Origin: Bacteroidaceae bacterium
GTDB taxonomy: Bacteria > Bacteroidota > Bacteroidia > Bacteroidales > Barnesiellaceae_A
Reading direction: 5' to 3'
Assembly (NCBI GenBank): GCA_017531985.1
Contig: JAFXJY010000016.1
Location: forward strand, 1 to 64,000
Length of the DNA stretch: 64,000 bases
Position numbers and translations under genes: made by a program
Part shown: in pieces, positions 9,390 to 17,901 of the stretch
How positions within the stretch are numbered: position 1 is the stretch's first letter
Layout: each line of letters starts with the position of its first letter
Notes under the pieces: generated by a model
Told to the model about the DNA's origin: nothing
The model's input: only the letters and a program-made list of their open reading frames with translations
The model's database searches: none

Positions 9390-10136
9390 TTACATATTCA
9401 TACCACCACAGCAGTGGATAACCTGTCCGGTAACATACGATGACAAGTCCGAAGCCAAGAATGTAGCAACATTGGCAACATCATCGGGAGTACCACCGCG
9501 ACGCAAAGGTATCTGCTTAGCCCACGATTCGCGTACCTCTTCACTCAATTGAGCAGTCATATCAGTGATAATAAAGCCCGGAGCAATAGCGTTGGCACGA
9601 ACACCACGCGAACCTAGTTCCTTGGCAATAGACTTGGCAAGACCTATCATACCGGCTTTCGATGCCGAGTAGTTGGCTTGTCCTGCATTACCCGATACGC
9701 CCACAACCGAGGCCATGTTTATAATGCTACCTCCTCTCTGACGCATCATGATGGGAGTTACAGCATGGATGAAGTTAAAGGCCGATTTTAAGTTGACGGT
9801 TATAACTGCATCCCATTGTTTCTCGTCCATACGCATCATCAATCCATCGCGAGTAATACCGGCATTATTCACAAGAATATCTATGCGACCAAAATCTTTT
9901 AAAATTTCGGCTACCACGTTATGAGTATCTTCATAATTGGCTGCATTCGAAGCATATCCTTTGGCTTTTACACCCAAGGCTGCTATTTCGGCCTCTGTGG
10001 CTTTGCCGTTATCGTCTATTACTAAGTCGGTAAATGCTACATCTGCACCTTCCGATGCAAATTTCAAGGCAATTGCTTTGCCTATACCTCTTGCTGCACC
10101 TGTTACCACAGCAACTTTTCCTTCGAGTAACTTCAT
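9390..10136 (-). CDS. fabG: 3-oxoacyl-ACP reductase FabG
   Basis: A 248-residue short-chain dehydrogenase; it reduces 3-oxoacyl-ACP with NADPH in fatty acid elongation. Visible: TGAARGIG cofactor loop near residue 12, NNAG, the Ser of MASVVG and YSASK of the catalytic triad, and a C-terminus ending GGMNM. The start at 10136 (MKLLEGKVAVVTG) is chosen because the Rossmann fold begins here; upstream in-frame codons would add residues overlapping the preceding TetR gene. It lies 68 bases after that gene on the same strand. Confidence 0.92.
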   Translation of the reverse strand: MKLLEGKVAVVTGAARGIGKAIALKFASEGADVAFTDLVIDDNGKATEAEIAALGVKAKGYASNAANYEDTHNVVAEILKDFGRIDILVNNAGITRDGLMMRMDEKQWDAVITVNLKSAFNFIHAVTPIMMRQRGGSIINMASVVGVSGNAGQANYSASKAGMIGLAKSIAKELGSRGVRANAIAPGFIITDMTAQLSEEVRESWAKQIPLRRGGTPDDVANVATFLASDLSSYVTGQVIHCCGGMNM

Positions 10137-10204
10137 AATTTTATATATTTTATTTAATAATCTACCCACTGCGTTGGGGCATAGGGTAGAGGTTAATAAT
10201 AATA

Positions 10205-10786
10205 TTATCTCATAATTCCATATAGCATAAAGTCGGCTATCAGGCAACGTATGCGATTACGTTCGATGCCAACCTCGCTGAACTGATTATTGATATAAGG
10301 CACTTCCAGTCCCTTGAATGCACAGTGTAAGATTGTTGCAGTGGCAAGAGTGTTGTGTACAATAAATTTGCCACAAGCCACACCTTCATCGAGAATACTC
10401 CGAAGCATTTCTATCTCCACAAGCGAACTTTTTTTGCGAGCCCGTTCTACCTCAGTAATATCTCTAAAAAATTCTGCCCGCAACGAGCCATTACGCAACA
10501 CAATCTCTCTGATGCCTTCCAAGCGAGCATCTATATACTCTTCGAGCTTGTCATTGGGTGGTAGTGGCTTCTTTACAACGACTTCAAGACGATCGTACAA
10601 TCGGTTCAATTCCGATGTAATTACCGCCCAATATATATCTTGTTTGTTGTTGAAATATGTATATATCGTGCGACGACCTTTACCCGATGCTTGTGCTATA
10701 TCATTCATCGTTGTATTGGTCAGACCCTTGCGTGCAAACAATTGTCGTGCTTGTTCCACTATTAGTTGATATGTACTATCTGACAT
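10205..10786 (-). CDS. TetR/AcrR-family transcriptional regulator
   Basis: A 193-residue regulator. The N-terminal helix-turn-helix shows ARKGLTNTTMNDIAQASG followed by RTIYTYFNNKQDIYWAV, the TetR signature; the remaining residues form the ligand-binding domain. A -7 box at 10829-10836 puts the RNA start near 10822, favouring ATG 10786 over GTG 10810. It is followed by fabG, which it may regulate or be co-transcribed with. Its ligand is not deducible, though a lipid or acyl-CoA signal would fit the neighbour (inference). Confidence 0.88.
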   Translation of the reverse strand: MSDSTYQLIVEQARQLFARKGLTNTTMNDIAQASGKGRRTIYTYFNNKQDIYWAVITSELNRLYDRLEVVVKKPLPPNDKLEEYIDARLEGIREIVLRNGSLRAEFFRDITEVERARKKSSLVEIEMLRSILDEGVACGKFIVHNTLATATILHCAFKGLEVPYINNQFSEVGIERNRIRCLIADFMLYGIMR

Positions 10787-10828
10787 AAGCTGTGTTATAT
10801 TAGGTTGCACATTTTTTCAAAAACCGTG

Positions 10829-10836
10829 CAAATCTA
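10829..10836 (-). promoter_or_regulatory. -7 box for the TetR-fabG pair
   Basis: Minus-strand TAGATTTG fits TAnnTTTG and lies 42 bases before the chosen TetR start. Confidence 0.55.
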
Positions 10837-10961
10837 CAAATAATAATTGCATTTTGCAAGTATTCTATTGCACAAATATTTTATTTGTGTGTTAACCGGC
10901 ACATTATCAGTATGCTAAGTTTGTTATAAAAATATTTAACATTTTTTTATTGTGATAAAAC

Positions 10962-10992
10962 TTGCACATATTGCAATTATGCATTACTTTTG
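10962..10992 (+). promoter_or_regulatory. promoter of the initiator tRNA gene
   Basis: TTGC (10962-10965), 19 bases, then TACTTTTG (10985-10992) fits the Bacteroidetes -33/-7 layout, and the tRNA begins 14 bases later. Confidence 0.65.
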
Positions 10993-11005
10993 CACTCACA
11001 AACAT

Positions 11006-11077
<72 letters not shown>

Positions 11078-11083
11078 CTAAAT

Positions 11084-11117
11084 AAGGTAAGCATTTCACA
11101 AGATGCTTACCTTTTTT
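11084..11117 (+). terminator. terminator after the initiator tRNA
   Basis: AAGGTAAGCAT pairs with ATGCTTACCTT around an 8-base loop and runs into a T-tract, 7 bases after the tRNA. Confidence 0.85.
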
Positions 11118-11310
11118 TATTATGTACATGATGGGATAATTAATGTAGCCACTACATTACCTCAGTAGAAATTTAGTATCCGTTTGAAATTCCGGTGGGG
11201 GTGAAAAAATTTTGACCCAATTTAGGCTACATGTATGGCTCGGTATAGATTTGAAACGAGGCGAGTAATGAATTTGTAGCCTATATTTCCTCTTGGCAGC
11301 CCTCGTCACT

Positions 11311-11679
11311 CTACTTCATAAATACAAAGTAAACGGCACCTATTAGGCACAAGAATGCAGCTACATGATTCCACTGCAACGATTCACCCTTAAAGAGGAG
11401 TGTCGAGAATATTGTAAATACAACCAATGTAATAACTTCTTGGATAATTTTCAATTGCATCAGAGAGAAAGGACCTCCATTCTCTCTGAATCCCATTCGA
11501 TTGGCAGGTACTTGAAAGCAATACTCAAAGAGAGCAATTCCCCACGATAGCAAAATAACTCCATACAGAGGCCAGTTACTCACCGCTCGGGTCTCTTGTA
11601 ATTTTAAGTGTCCATACCACGCAAAGGTCATGAATACATTGGATATGATAAGCAATACTATTGTAATAACTCCTCGCAT
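11311..11679 (-). CDS. small DMT-family (DUF486) membrane protein
   Basis: A 122-residue protein with four predicted membrane helices, resembling the DUF486/DMT-like family (starts MRGVITIVLLIISNVFMTFA; contains FEYCFQVPANRMG, a conserved stretch of that family). The short length fits the family. Transported substrate unknown. A minus-strand TAATTTCG at 11717-11724 may be its -7 box. Confidence 0.82.
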   Translation of the reverse strand: MRGVITIVLLIISNVFMTFAWYGHLKLQETRAVSNWPLYGVILLSWGIALFEYCFQVPANRMGFRENGGPFSLMQLKIIQEVITLVVFTIFSTLLFKGESLQWNHVAAFLCLIGAVYFVFMK

Positions 11680-11989
11680 ATATTTACTGATTGGGTTGAT
11701 AAGTTTTTTGGCGGTGCGAAATTACAAAAAATATACTTTGTGTAGCACTCGTAGGTGCAAAAAAATAACCGATCGATACATCACGCACCGATCGGTACAA
11801 CATATAACAAGTATGATGAAAAGGTTCTTTGTATGCAAATATAGGTAATTTTTTTATAATTGCAAATTATTTTGCAAAATAAATTATAAATTATATCATA
11901 TAATCGTAATTTTACTTATATTGTATTATATTGAAAACATCTTATCCTTATATAGTCATTATCCCGAAAAATAGTTGTATCTTCGCACC
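11680..11989. other. divergent intergenic region with two palindromes
   Basis: AT-rich space between divergent genes. It holds ACCGATCGAT (11768-11777) and the perfect palindrome ACCGATCGGT (11787-11796), spaced 19 bases apart and shaped like an operator pair. Candidate -7 boxes are minus-strand TAATTTCG (11717-11724) and plus-strand TATCTTCG (11978-11985). No open frame with protein-like features is seen. Confidence 0.5.
11978..11985 (+). promoter_or_regulatory. -7-like box abutting the DUF4268 gene
   Basis: TATCTTCG differs from TAnnTTTG at one base and ends 4 bases before ATG 11990. If it is used, the transcript would be almost leaderless, or translation would begin at ATG 12008. Confidence 0.4.
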
Positions 11990-12454
11990 ATGTATTCAAG
12001 AGACGAAATGAAAGACCTTAAAAAACGCTTCTGGGACGGATTGAGTGACTATGCACAATCACATCCCAGTTTGCGTAATCGTAAGCACAAGTTTCTGCTG
12101 CACAATACCCGTCTGAGTGGTGTTACAATGAAATTTGATGCAACACGCGAGGGTGCCTATGTGATTTTGGAAATAGATCACCGCAATGAAGAGCGACAAG
12201 AGAAGTTGTACAACCATTTCCTTGAAAATCGCACTCTGCTCGAAGCCGATTTTAGCAAACCTTTGGTGTGGAATACACACTACATTCGTGAGTGTGGTAA
12301 GCAAGTTATCCGCATCTACTGCATGCAAGAAGGGCTTGATATACATCGCCAAGAACAGTGGCCTGATTTCTACAACTTCATGGTCGATAATATGGTGCGT
12401 CTCGAGCGTGGATTTTCACAAGTCAAGGCTCTGTGGGATATGTGGGAAGAATAG
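11990..12454 (+). CDS. DUF4268-family protein
   Basis: A 154-residue soluble protein matching the DUF4268 family common in Bacteroidetes: an N-terminal MYSRDEMKDLKKRFW helix, then a restriction-endonuclease-like alpha/beta core (KHKFLLHNTR, VILEIDHRNEERQE) and a C-terminal helix. The MYSRDE start is typical of the family, which supports ATG 11990 although a -7-like box lies right before it. Biochemical function is unknown; some relatives occur as domains of nuclease-like proteins. Confidence 0.75.
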   Translation: MYSRDEMKDLKKRFWDGLSDYAQSHPSLRNRKHKFLLHNTRLSGVTMKFDATREGAYVILEIDHRNEERQEKLYNHFLENRTLLEADFSKPLVWNTHYIRECGKQVIRIYCMQEGLDIHRQEQWPDFYNFMVDNMVRLERGFSQVKALWDMWEE

Positions 12455-12490
12455 AATAAATGCCTATAACAGATAACTAAAACAGACTAT

Positions 12491-13090
12491 ATGAAAAAGA
12501 TTCTCTTTGCCGTATTGGCATTGGCTCTCATGATGAGTTGCCATGGTAATAAATCGACCGATGCCGACAACGTGTCGACCGACTCTATAACCACCGATAC
12601 TATAACACCCGATGAACGAGGGTATATTGTGAAGGTAGGTGACATTGCCCCCAACTTTACAGCTGTTGTAGCCGGTACTGATGATACACTTTCACTCTCT
12701 CAATATCGTGACAAACGAGTCGTTATGTTGCAATTCACTGCATCATGGTGTGGCGTGTGTCGTCGAGAGATGCCCGACATCGAGCAACAAATATGGCAAC
12801 GTCACAAGAATAATCCTCATTTTGCTCTCATTGGTATCGATCGCGATGAACCCGATAGTACAGTATTGAAATTTGCTGCCAAGACGGGGGTGACTTATCC
12901 ACTCGTTCTTGATCCCGGAGGCGATATATTCTGTCGTTATGCACATCGACTGGCTGGAATCACTCGCAATGTTATTGTCGATACTGATGGTCGCATTGTA
13001 ATGATGACTCGACTCTATGACGAAGCCGAATTTAATCGTATGACTGTTGTTATCGATAGTCTGCTCAATAACTTGAACGATATAGATTAA
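12491..13090 (+). CDS. TlpA-like thiol-disulfide oxidoreductase lipoprotein
   Basis: A 199-residue lipoprotein (lipobox LMMSC, Cys near 17) with a thioredoxin/AhpC-TSA fold. The redox motif is WCGVC in ASWCGVCRREMPD, preceded by a Thr-rich linker. It is expected in the periplasm as a membrane-anchored disulfide reductase or peroxiredoxin-like protein of the TlpA/ResA group. The ftsE gene starts 8 bases after its stop, so the two share a transcript. Confidence 0.87.
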   Translation: MKKILFAVLALALMMSCHGNKSTDADNVSTDSITTDTITPDERGYIVKVGDIAPNFTAVVAGTDDTLSLSQYRDKRVVMLQFTASWCGVCRREMPDIEQQIWQRHKNNPHFALIGIDRDEPDSTVLKFAAKTGVTYPLVLDPGGDIFCRYAHRLAGITRNVIVDTDGRIVMMTRLYDEAEFNRMTVVIDSLLNNLNDID

Positions 13091-13098
13091 ATATTACC

Positions 13099-13770
13099 AT
13101 GTCAAACGAATATCTTATCGAATACATCGATGCCGAAGTGTTGCGTGATGACCTGCCGGTATTGAAAGGTGTCAATTTCAATCTTCGTTCCGGTGAATAT
13201 GTCTATCTTATCGGTCGCGTAGGAAGTGGTAAGAGCAGTCTGCTCAAAACAATGTATGCCGATCTGCCTGTTGAGGCTAAGCGTGCTATGGTTCTCGATT
13301 ATGATATGACATCCATCAAGCAGCGTGATGTACCTTATCTGCGTCGTCGGTTGGGTATCGTATTTCAGGATTTTCAGCTGCTTACCGATCGCTCGGTACG
13401 CGAAAATCTTACCTTCGTGTTGCGAGCTACCGGCTGGAAGAAGAAAGATGAAATAGAGGCTCGTGTCGAGGAGGTTCTATCGCAGGTGGGAATGTTTAAG
13501 AAGGCCTACCGCATGCCTCATGAGTTGTCGGGTGGAGAACAACAACGCATTGCCATAGCTCGTGCGTTGCTCAACAAGCCGCGTATTATTATGGCCGACG
13601 AGCCTACCGGCAACCTCGATCCCATGACCGGTAAACAGATTGTCGAGTTGCTTCATCGTATCTCATCCGAAGGTACTGCCGTCATCATGTCTACTCATAA
13701 TCTTACGTTCTGCGACGAATATCCCGGACGAATATATCGTTGTGAAGATCATACATTGCAGGAGTTGTAG
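13099..13770 (+). CDS. ftsE: FtsE-like ABC transporter ATP-binding protein
   Basis: A 223-residue ABC ATPase with Walker [10 protein letters not shown] near residue 38, Q-loop FQDFQLL, signature LSGGEQQR, Walker [10 protein letters not shown], and switch His in STHN. Length and sequence fit FtsE, which partners the membrane protein FtsX to control murein hydrolases at division. No FtsX gene is adjacent, so the partner must be elsewhere; other small lipoprotein-exporter-type ATPases (LolD-like) remain possible. Confidence 0.8.
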   Translation: MSNEYLIEYIDAEVLRDDLPVLKGVNFNLRSGEYVYLIGRVGSGKSSLLKTMYADLPVEAKRAMVLDYDMTSIKQRDVPYLRRRLGIVFQDFQLLTDRSVRENLTFVLRATGWKKKDEIEARVEEVLSQVGMFKKAYRMPHELSGGEQQRIAIARALLNKPRIIMADEPTGNLDPMTGKQIVELLHRISSEGTAVIMSTHNLTFCDEYPGRIYRCEDHTLQEL

Positions 13771-13857
13771 TCATTCAGTCCCTTTTTTAGAGAGCTTCTG
13801 TCACCCCCGGTGGCAGAATCATTGTACATAACATCTTAATCGTTTATACGCATCGCA

Positions 13858-15000
13858 ATGAAACAAGACTTCATTGACGGCATCGGCCGGCACGATACCC
13901 CCTTTTATTACTATGACCTCGATGTGTTGCATAGCACGCTGCATGCCATAGCTGCTACGCAACCTGTCGACAGCATTGTGCATTATGCACTCAAAGCCAA
14001 CTCCGACCTTCGACTCTTGTCCATCATCGCTCAACGCGGATTGGGTGCCGATTGTGTAAGCGGTGGAGAGATACAGCGAGCCATCAGTGCCGGAATACAT
14101 CCGCAGCACATAGTCTATTCGGGAGTAGGAAAGACCGATCGAGAAATTGAGTATGCTCTCTCTTGTAATATCGATTGCTTCAATGTGGAGTCGCTTGCCG
14201 AGTTGCAGGTGATTGACTCGTTGGCTGCTGCATGTGGTAAAATAGCCCCTGTGGCATTTCGTATCAATCCTCACATCGATGCTCACACCCACCATTACAT
14301 CACAACGGGTACGAGTGAGACAAAATTCGGTATCGATATATCGCAACTTGACCAAGCCATCGAATGTGCAGTTGCATTATCTCATGTGAGATTGCGAGGC
14401 CTTCATTTCCACATCGGTTCGCAGATATTGTCGCTCGAACCCTATTGCATGTTATGCTCAACAATCAACCGCCTGCAAGAACAACTCGCTGAGAGGGGGA
14501 TAGATATCGACTATATCAATGTAGGAGGTGGATTAGGTATCGATTACGATAGCCCCGATGAAAATACAATACCCCCATTCGCACAATACTTTGACATCTT
14601 TAAGAAACAATTGCAACTTCAACCCGGTGTTAAGCTCCACTTCGAACTGGGTCGCTCCATCGTAGGGCAGTGTGGTTCACTCATTTCGCGAGTGCTTTAT
14701 GTGAAAGAAGGAGTAGACCGCGACTTTGTCATCTTAGATGCCGGTATGACCGAACTTATTCGGCCGGCTCTCTATCAAGCCAGCCATCTGATTGAAAATC
14801 TTACCTCGCAAGCTGAGGTTCAACCTTACGATATAGTAGGACCTGTGTGCGAAACATCCGACACCTTCGGTAGTCACATCATGCTCCCCACTACCCATCG
14901 CGGCGATATCATCGCCATCCGTTCAGCCGGAGCATACGCACAAAGCATGGCCATGACCTACAACTCACGCCCGCTCGCTCCCGCTGTGTATAGCGAATAA
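13858..15000 (+). CDS. lysA: diaminopimelate decarboxylase
   Basis: A 380-residue PLP enzyme of the alanine-racemase fold III type. The PLP lysine lies in HYALKANSD near residue 46; HFHIGSQ, GGGLGIDY, FELGRSIVG and CETSDTFG are the other family motifs. It converts meso-diaminopimelate to lysine. It is slightly shorter than many LysA proteins but complete at both ends. It stands 87 bases after ftsE and faces the TIR-kinase gene. Confidence 0.92.
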   Translation: MKQDFIDGIGRHDTPFYYYDLDVLHSTLHAIAATQPVDSIVHYALKANSDLRLLSIIAQRGLGADCVSGGEIQRAISAGIHPQHIVYSGVGKTDREIEYALSCNIDCFNVESLAELQVIDSLAAACGKIAPVAFRINPHIDAHTHHYITTGTSETKFGIDISQLDQAIECAVALSHVRLRGLHFHIGSQILSLEPYCMLCSTINRLQEQLAERGIDIDYINVGGGLGIDYDSPDENTIPPFAQYFDIFKKQLQLQPGVKLHFELGRSIVGQCGSLISRVLYVKEGVDRDFVILDAGMTELIRPALYQASHLIENLTSQAEVQPYDIVGPVCETSDTFGSHIMLPTTHRGDIIAIRSAGAYAQSMAMTYNSRPLAPAVYSE

Positions 15001-15212
15001 ATTATCCTCATCAACTGTCGCTATTCCGCCTCTTCATTGGGTAATAGCTTATAATTTACCTACTGCCAACCGAGATTCTCGGCATCACTTGTTCCTATTT
15101 CAATACTTACTCTTTTACTGAAACAATAACCACGTCCATCGGTATGAAATGTTATAATTCATCTGCAATAATATACATTTCTTGCCGATAGGATATTTCT
15201 TTTGCTATGATT
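15001..15212. other. intergenic region between converging genes
   Basis: This 212-base space separates lysA (plus) from the TIR-fusion gene (minus). I see no clear hairpin terminator, gene or repeat in it. Confidence 0.5.
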
Positions 15213-17876
15213 TTATAATTTTTTGAAATGGTAGTTGTCTTTCATATCATCTGGTAATTTGGCAAGAGGTTTTATGCTAAATGTATAAAAAGTTAATTTT
15301 GCAGCTTCTTGTGGTTTAATTTGTGGAAATGCTAAACTGAGTGCATGTGTTCTTTCTTTCAAAACATATTCACTTTTTGAAGCATTTTCCGACCAAAAAA
15401 GTACGAAAAGGTCTGCCGAATTGATGTAATCTTGTATGATTTTTGGAAAAACATCACCTGCTTTAAGAGAACTCCTATCATAAAAGTGTTCAATACCATA
15501 TAATTCCAATCCTTCATGAAAAGACTTCACCTTTTCTTGATCTTTATGAGCATAAGAAATAAATACTTTCTTGTATTTATGTGAAATAATTTGGGTGTTT
15601 AGATTTCTGGGTGAATCAACAATATTAGTTAAAAATCTCATTTCACCTATCGGTGTGTTATTAACAAAAAGTAATACATGGCAACTCAATTCAGTTGCTT
15701 TAATATCTTCTAAAATAAAGTAATTAAATGAACATTTTGTAGAAGAACCTTGCCAAATTATAGATTTACATTCAGTCATCAAGCGAGTCTCTCCATAAAC
15801 ATTGAACTCGACATCAACCTTATCACCTTTCTTTAACCTAAGTGATAGTGGTATATAGTCTCTTCTCTCGGCATTCTTATCTGATTCCTTTGCAAGTGAT
15901 TTAACTTTTTCAGATTCCTCATACAAATGCAGATACACTTGTACTTGCAAATGTGATTTTCGTTTCACTTCTGCCGGTGCAAATATAGAAGAATAGACTT
16001 CATTATTTTTATTTCCAAACAATTTACGCCAAATAGATTCTTTTCTTTTCGGTACGGAGATATTATATGTAGCTTGCTTGTTCTCGTTAGATTCCATCGT
16101 GCGAGAAAATGACTCTACTTCATCAATTATATTTTTTATAGCAGGTGGTGGTATGATCGACATGTCAGTTATACACATTGGCTCAATTTCGTCTCCCATA
16201 GCATATCGATGTTGAGCATCACGAGGAATATAATTCCAACGAGTATTAAGTCTATCCTCGTTTTCTCTATTTAGGTCGAGATTTAGACTTATACCTTTGC
16301 GGTGAATGATATATTCGCCATCTTCACAATAAGAAGTAAGTTTTAGTTTTTCCAATTCATTAATGAACTCTTCTATACTACTTATTCTTTCTTTTGGGAA
16401 TGATGTAGATGTACTTCTGAAGAAATTATTGAGTTTTGTTTGAAGATGGGATGGAATATTGATGTAGCCAATAGGTGTAGGTAATACACACCCATTCATC
16501 CTTTTCTTCAAAGCCTCTTCTTCACAACCTTGCACCCAAAATGCAGGACGTAGGTTATTTAAGATAAAGTACATTACCATAGATATGGAGTAAACGGCGG
16601 AAGCTTCGGTGAAAATACCAGATACAAAAGTTTCCGGTGCCATAAACCACTGATTACCTACGGTTTCTTTAATGTCAAAATCATTTGTACAACTTCCAAA
16701 ATCACCCAATTTGAATGTGCCGTCATCAGAACGATAGATATTACAAATATGAATGTCACGATATAGTACACCTCGTTCTTGACACTCTTTCCAAGCTGTG
16801 GCAACATCTATAGCTATCTTTATTAGACCTTTCAATGAAAGTTCATAATAATGACTGCATAACAAATCAACAATAGGAGTAGACTGTTCAATTGCTACTG
16901 TATTTTGAGCAATGTCAGTATAATCTTCATTGCATTGAAGTAAGTGTCGACAGCCTCTTGTTTGCTGCATATAATGGTATTCCTCCCGACTTGTCGTTTT
17001 GCTGTTTGGACGAAATACCTTGAGTACTATATTTTTATCTTTTGAACATAAATAAATGTCTGCCGAACTTCCCATATGAGACAATAGGCATCCCTTTGTA
17101 TTCCCCCGTTGTTTCAGCTTTATTAGTGCTAATGAATTTATTAAAGTCTTAGACCATGAGTTGGGGCAGTCAGGCAAAGTCGTAATATCTTCAATACTTC
17201 TTGTCTTTAATATCTCATTTGTGGAAACACATAAGAAATTATAGTTAATACAATCAATCTTAAATAATTCTTGAACTCCGGATTTGATAGCTACATTATC
17301 CAATATACTATCACCGAAGCAAACATCAAAATGGTAGTATTGATTGTTGATCTCTACAATATTCCAACAATGTCTGCCATCCTCTTTGTCATTGTGTAAT
17401 CGCCCAAAGACTAAACGAGATTTAATACCTAATATGTTGAACAAGTATTGAGCCGATTTTGCATACCCTGTGCAAACAGAATTTCTACGAATAAAGACGC
17501 TGTATATGCTTTGATTATATGCAGAGTTGGTATTATAGTTGCAGTAAGTCACTAACCATTTATATACATAGGCTACTTGTTCCTGACGTGTTAATGTTTT
17601 TACATATTCAAGTCGAAAATCATTATCTGTAACATCTTTAATACTCTGCTGGATTGTTTTAACTCTCTCAACAGAAAATGTATATTGAAAATGTATGGTA
17701 GAACTTGTTTTGTCATAATAATACTGATGAGCGAACCAGAATATATCCGGATTATCTCGCATTATTTGGCGGATTACAACACGAATATCGTCAGATGTAG
17801 GTGATTGCTTAATCACCTGTTCTGCATTTTGATTGCGAATAGCGGTTTCTAATTGATGATATAATTCTGTTTTCAT
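15213..17876 (-). CDS. transglutaminase-like / protein kinase / TIR fusion protein
   Basis: A protein of 887 residues joining three enzymatic modules. First, a transglutaminase-like (papain fold) domain, about 55-190, with Cys135 (SVCTGYAKS), His169 (GRHCWNIVEI) and Asp184 (YHFDVCFGD). Second, a kinase domain, about 265-510, with Lys286 (IVLKVFR), YRDIHICN (Asp374, Asn379), DFG near 392 and APE near 413; the Gly loop is degenerate. Third, after a low-complexity linker and a beta-rich region (about 640-753), a C-terminal TIR domain from about 769 starting KKVFISYAHKD, with Glu841 (SEYVLKE) at the position expected for the NADase glutamate. No signal peptide or membrane helix. ATG 17876 is preferred since upstream codons overlap the GH53 gene. 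The DNA is AT-rich compared with its neighbours, suggesting transfer. Function is unknown. Confidence 0.85.
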   Translation of the reverse strand: MKTELYHQLETAIRNQNAEQVIKQSPTSDDIRVVIRQIMRDNPDIFWFAHQYYYDKTSSTIHFQYTFSVERVKTIQQSIKDVTDNDFRLEYVKTLTRQEQVAYVYKWLVTYCNYNTNSAYNQSIYSVFIRRNSVCTGYAKSAQYLFNILGIKSRLVFGRLHNDKEDGRHCWNIVEINNQYYHFDVCFGDSILDNVAIKSGVQELFKIDCINYNFLCVSTNEILKTRSIEDITTLPDCPNSWSKTLINSLALIKLKQRGNTKGCLLSHMGSSADIYLCSKDKNIVLKVFRPNSKTTSREEYHYMQQTRGCRHLLQCNEDYTDIAQNTVAIEQSTPIVDLLCSHYYELSLKGLIKIAIDVATAWKECQERGVLYRDIHICNIYRSDDGTFKLGDFGSCTNDFDIKETVGNQWFMAPETFVSGIFTEASAVYSISMVMYFILNNLRPAFWVQGCEEEALKKRMNGCVLPTPIGYINIPSHLQTKLNNFFRSTSTSFPKERISSIEEFINELEKLKLTSYCEDGEYIIHRKGISLNLDLNRENEDRLNTRWNYIPRDAQHRYAMGDEIEPMCITDMSIIPPPAIKNIIDEVESFSRTMESNENKQATYNISVPKRKESIWRKLFGNKNNEVYSSIFAPAEVKRKSHLQVQVYLHLYEESEKVKSLAKESDKNAERRDYIPLSLRLKKGDKVDVEFNVYGETRLMTECKSIIWQGSSTKCSFNYFILEDIKATELSCHVLLFVNNTPIGEMRFLTNIVDSPRNLNTQIISHKYKKVFISYAHKDQEKVKSFHEGLELYGIEHFYDRSSLKAGDVFPKIIQDYINSADLFVLFWSENASKSEYVLKERTHALSLAFPQIKPQEAAKLTFYTFSIKPLAKLPDDMKDNYHFKKL

Positions 17877-17901
17877 AGTTTGCTCTTGTTTTGCCCGATT
17901 A

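Noticed and set aside
10787..10810. GTG start for the TetR gene at 10810
   Set aside because: The -7 box at 10829-10836 puts the RNA start very close, and the ATG at 10786 gives a normal leader.
13796..13818. Terminator after ftsE
   Set aside because: A stem (TTCTGTCACC with GGTGGCAGAA) exists, but no T-tract follows it, so termination is not supported.
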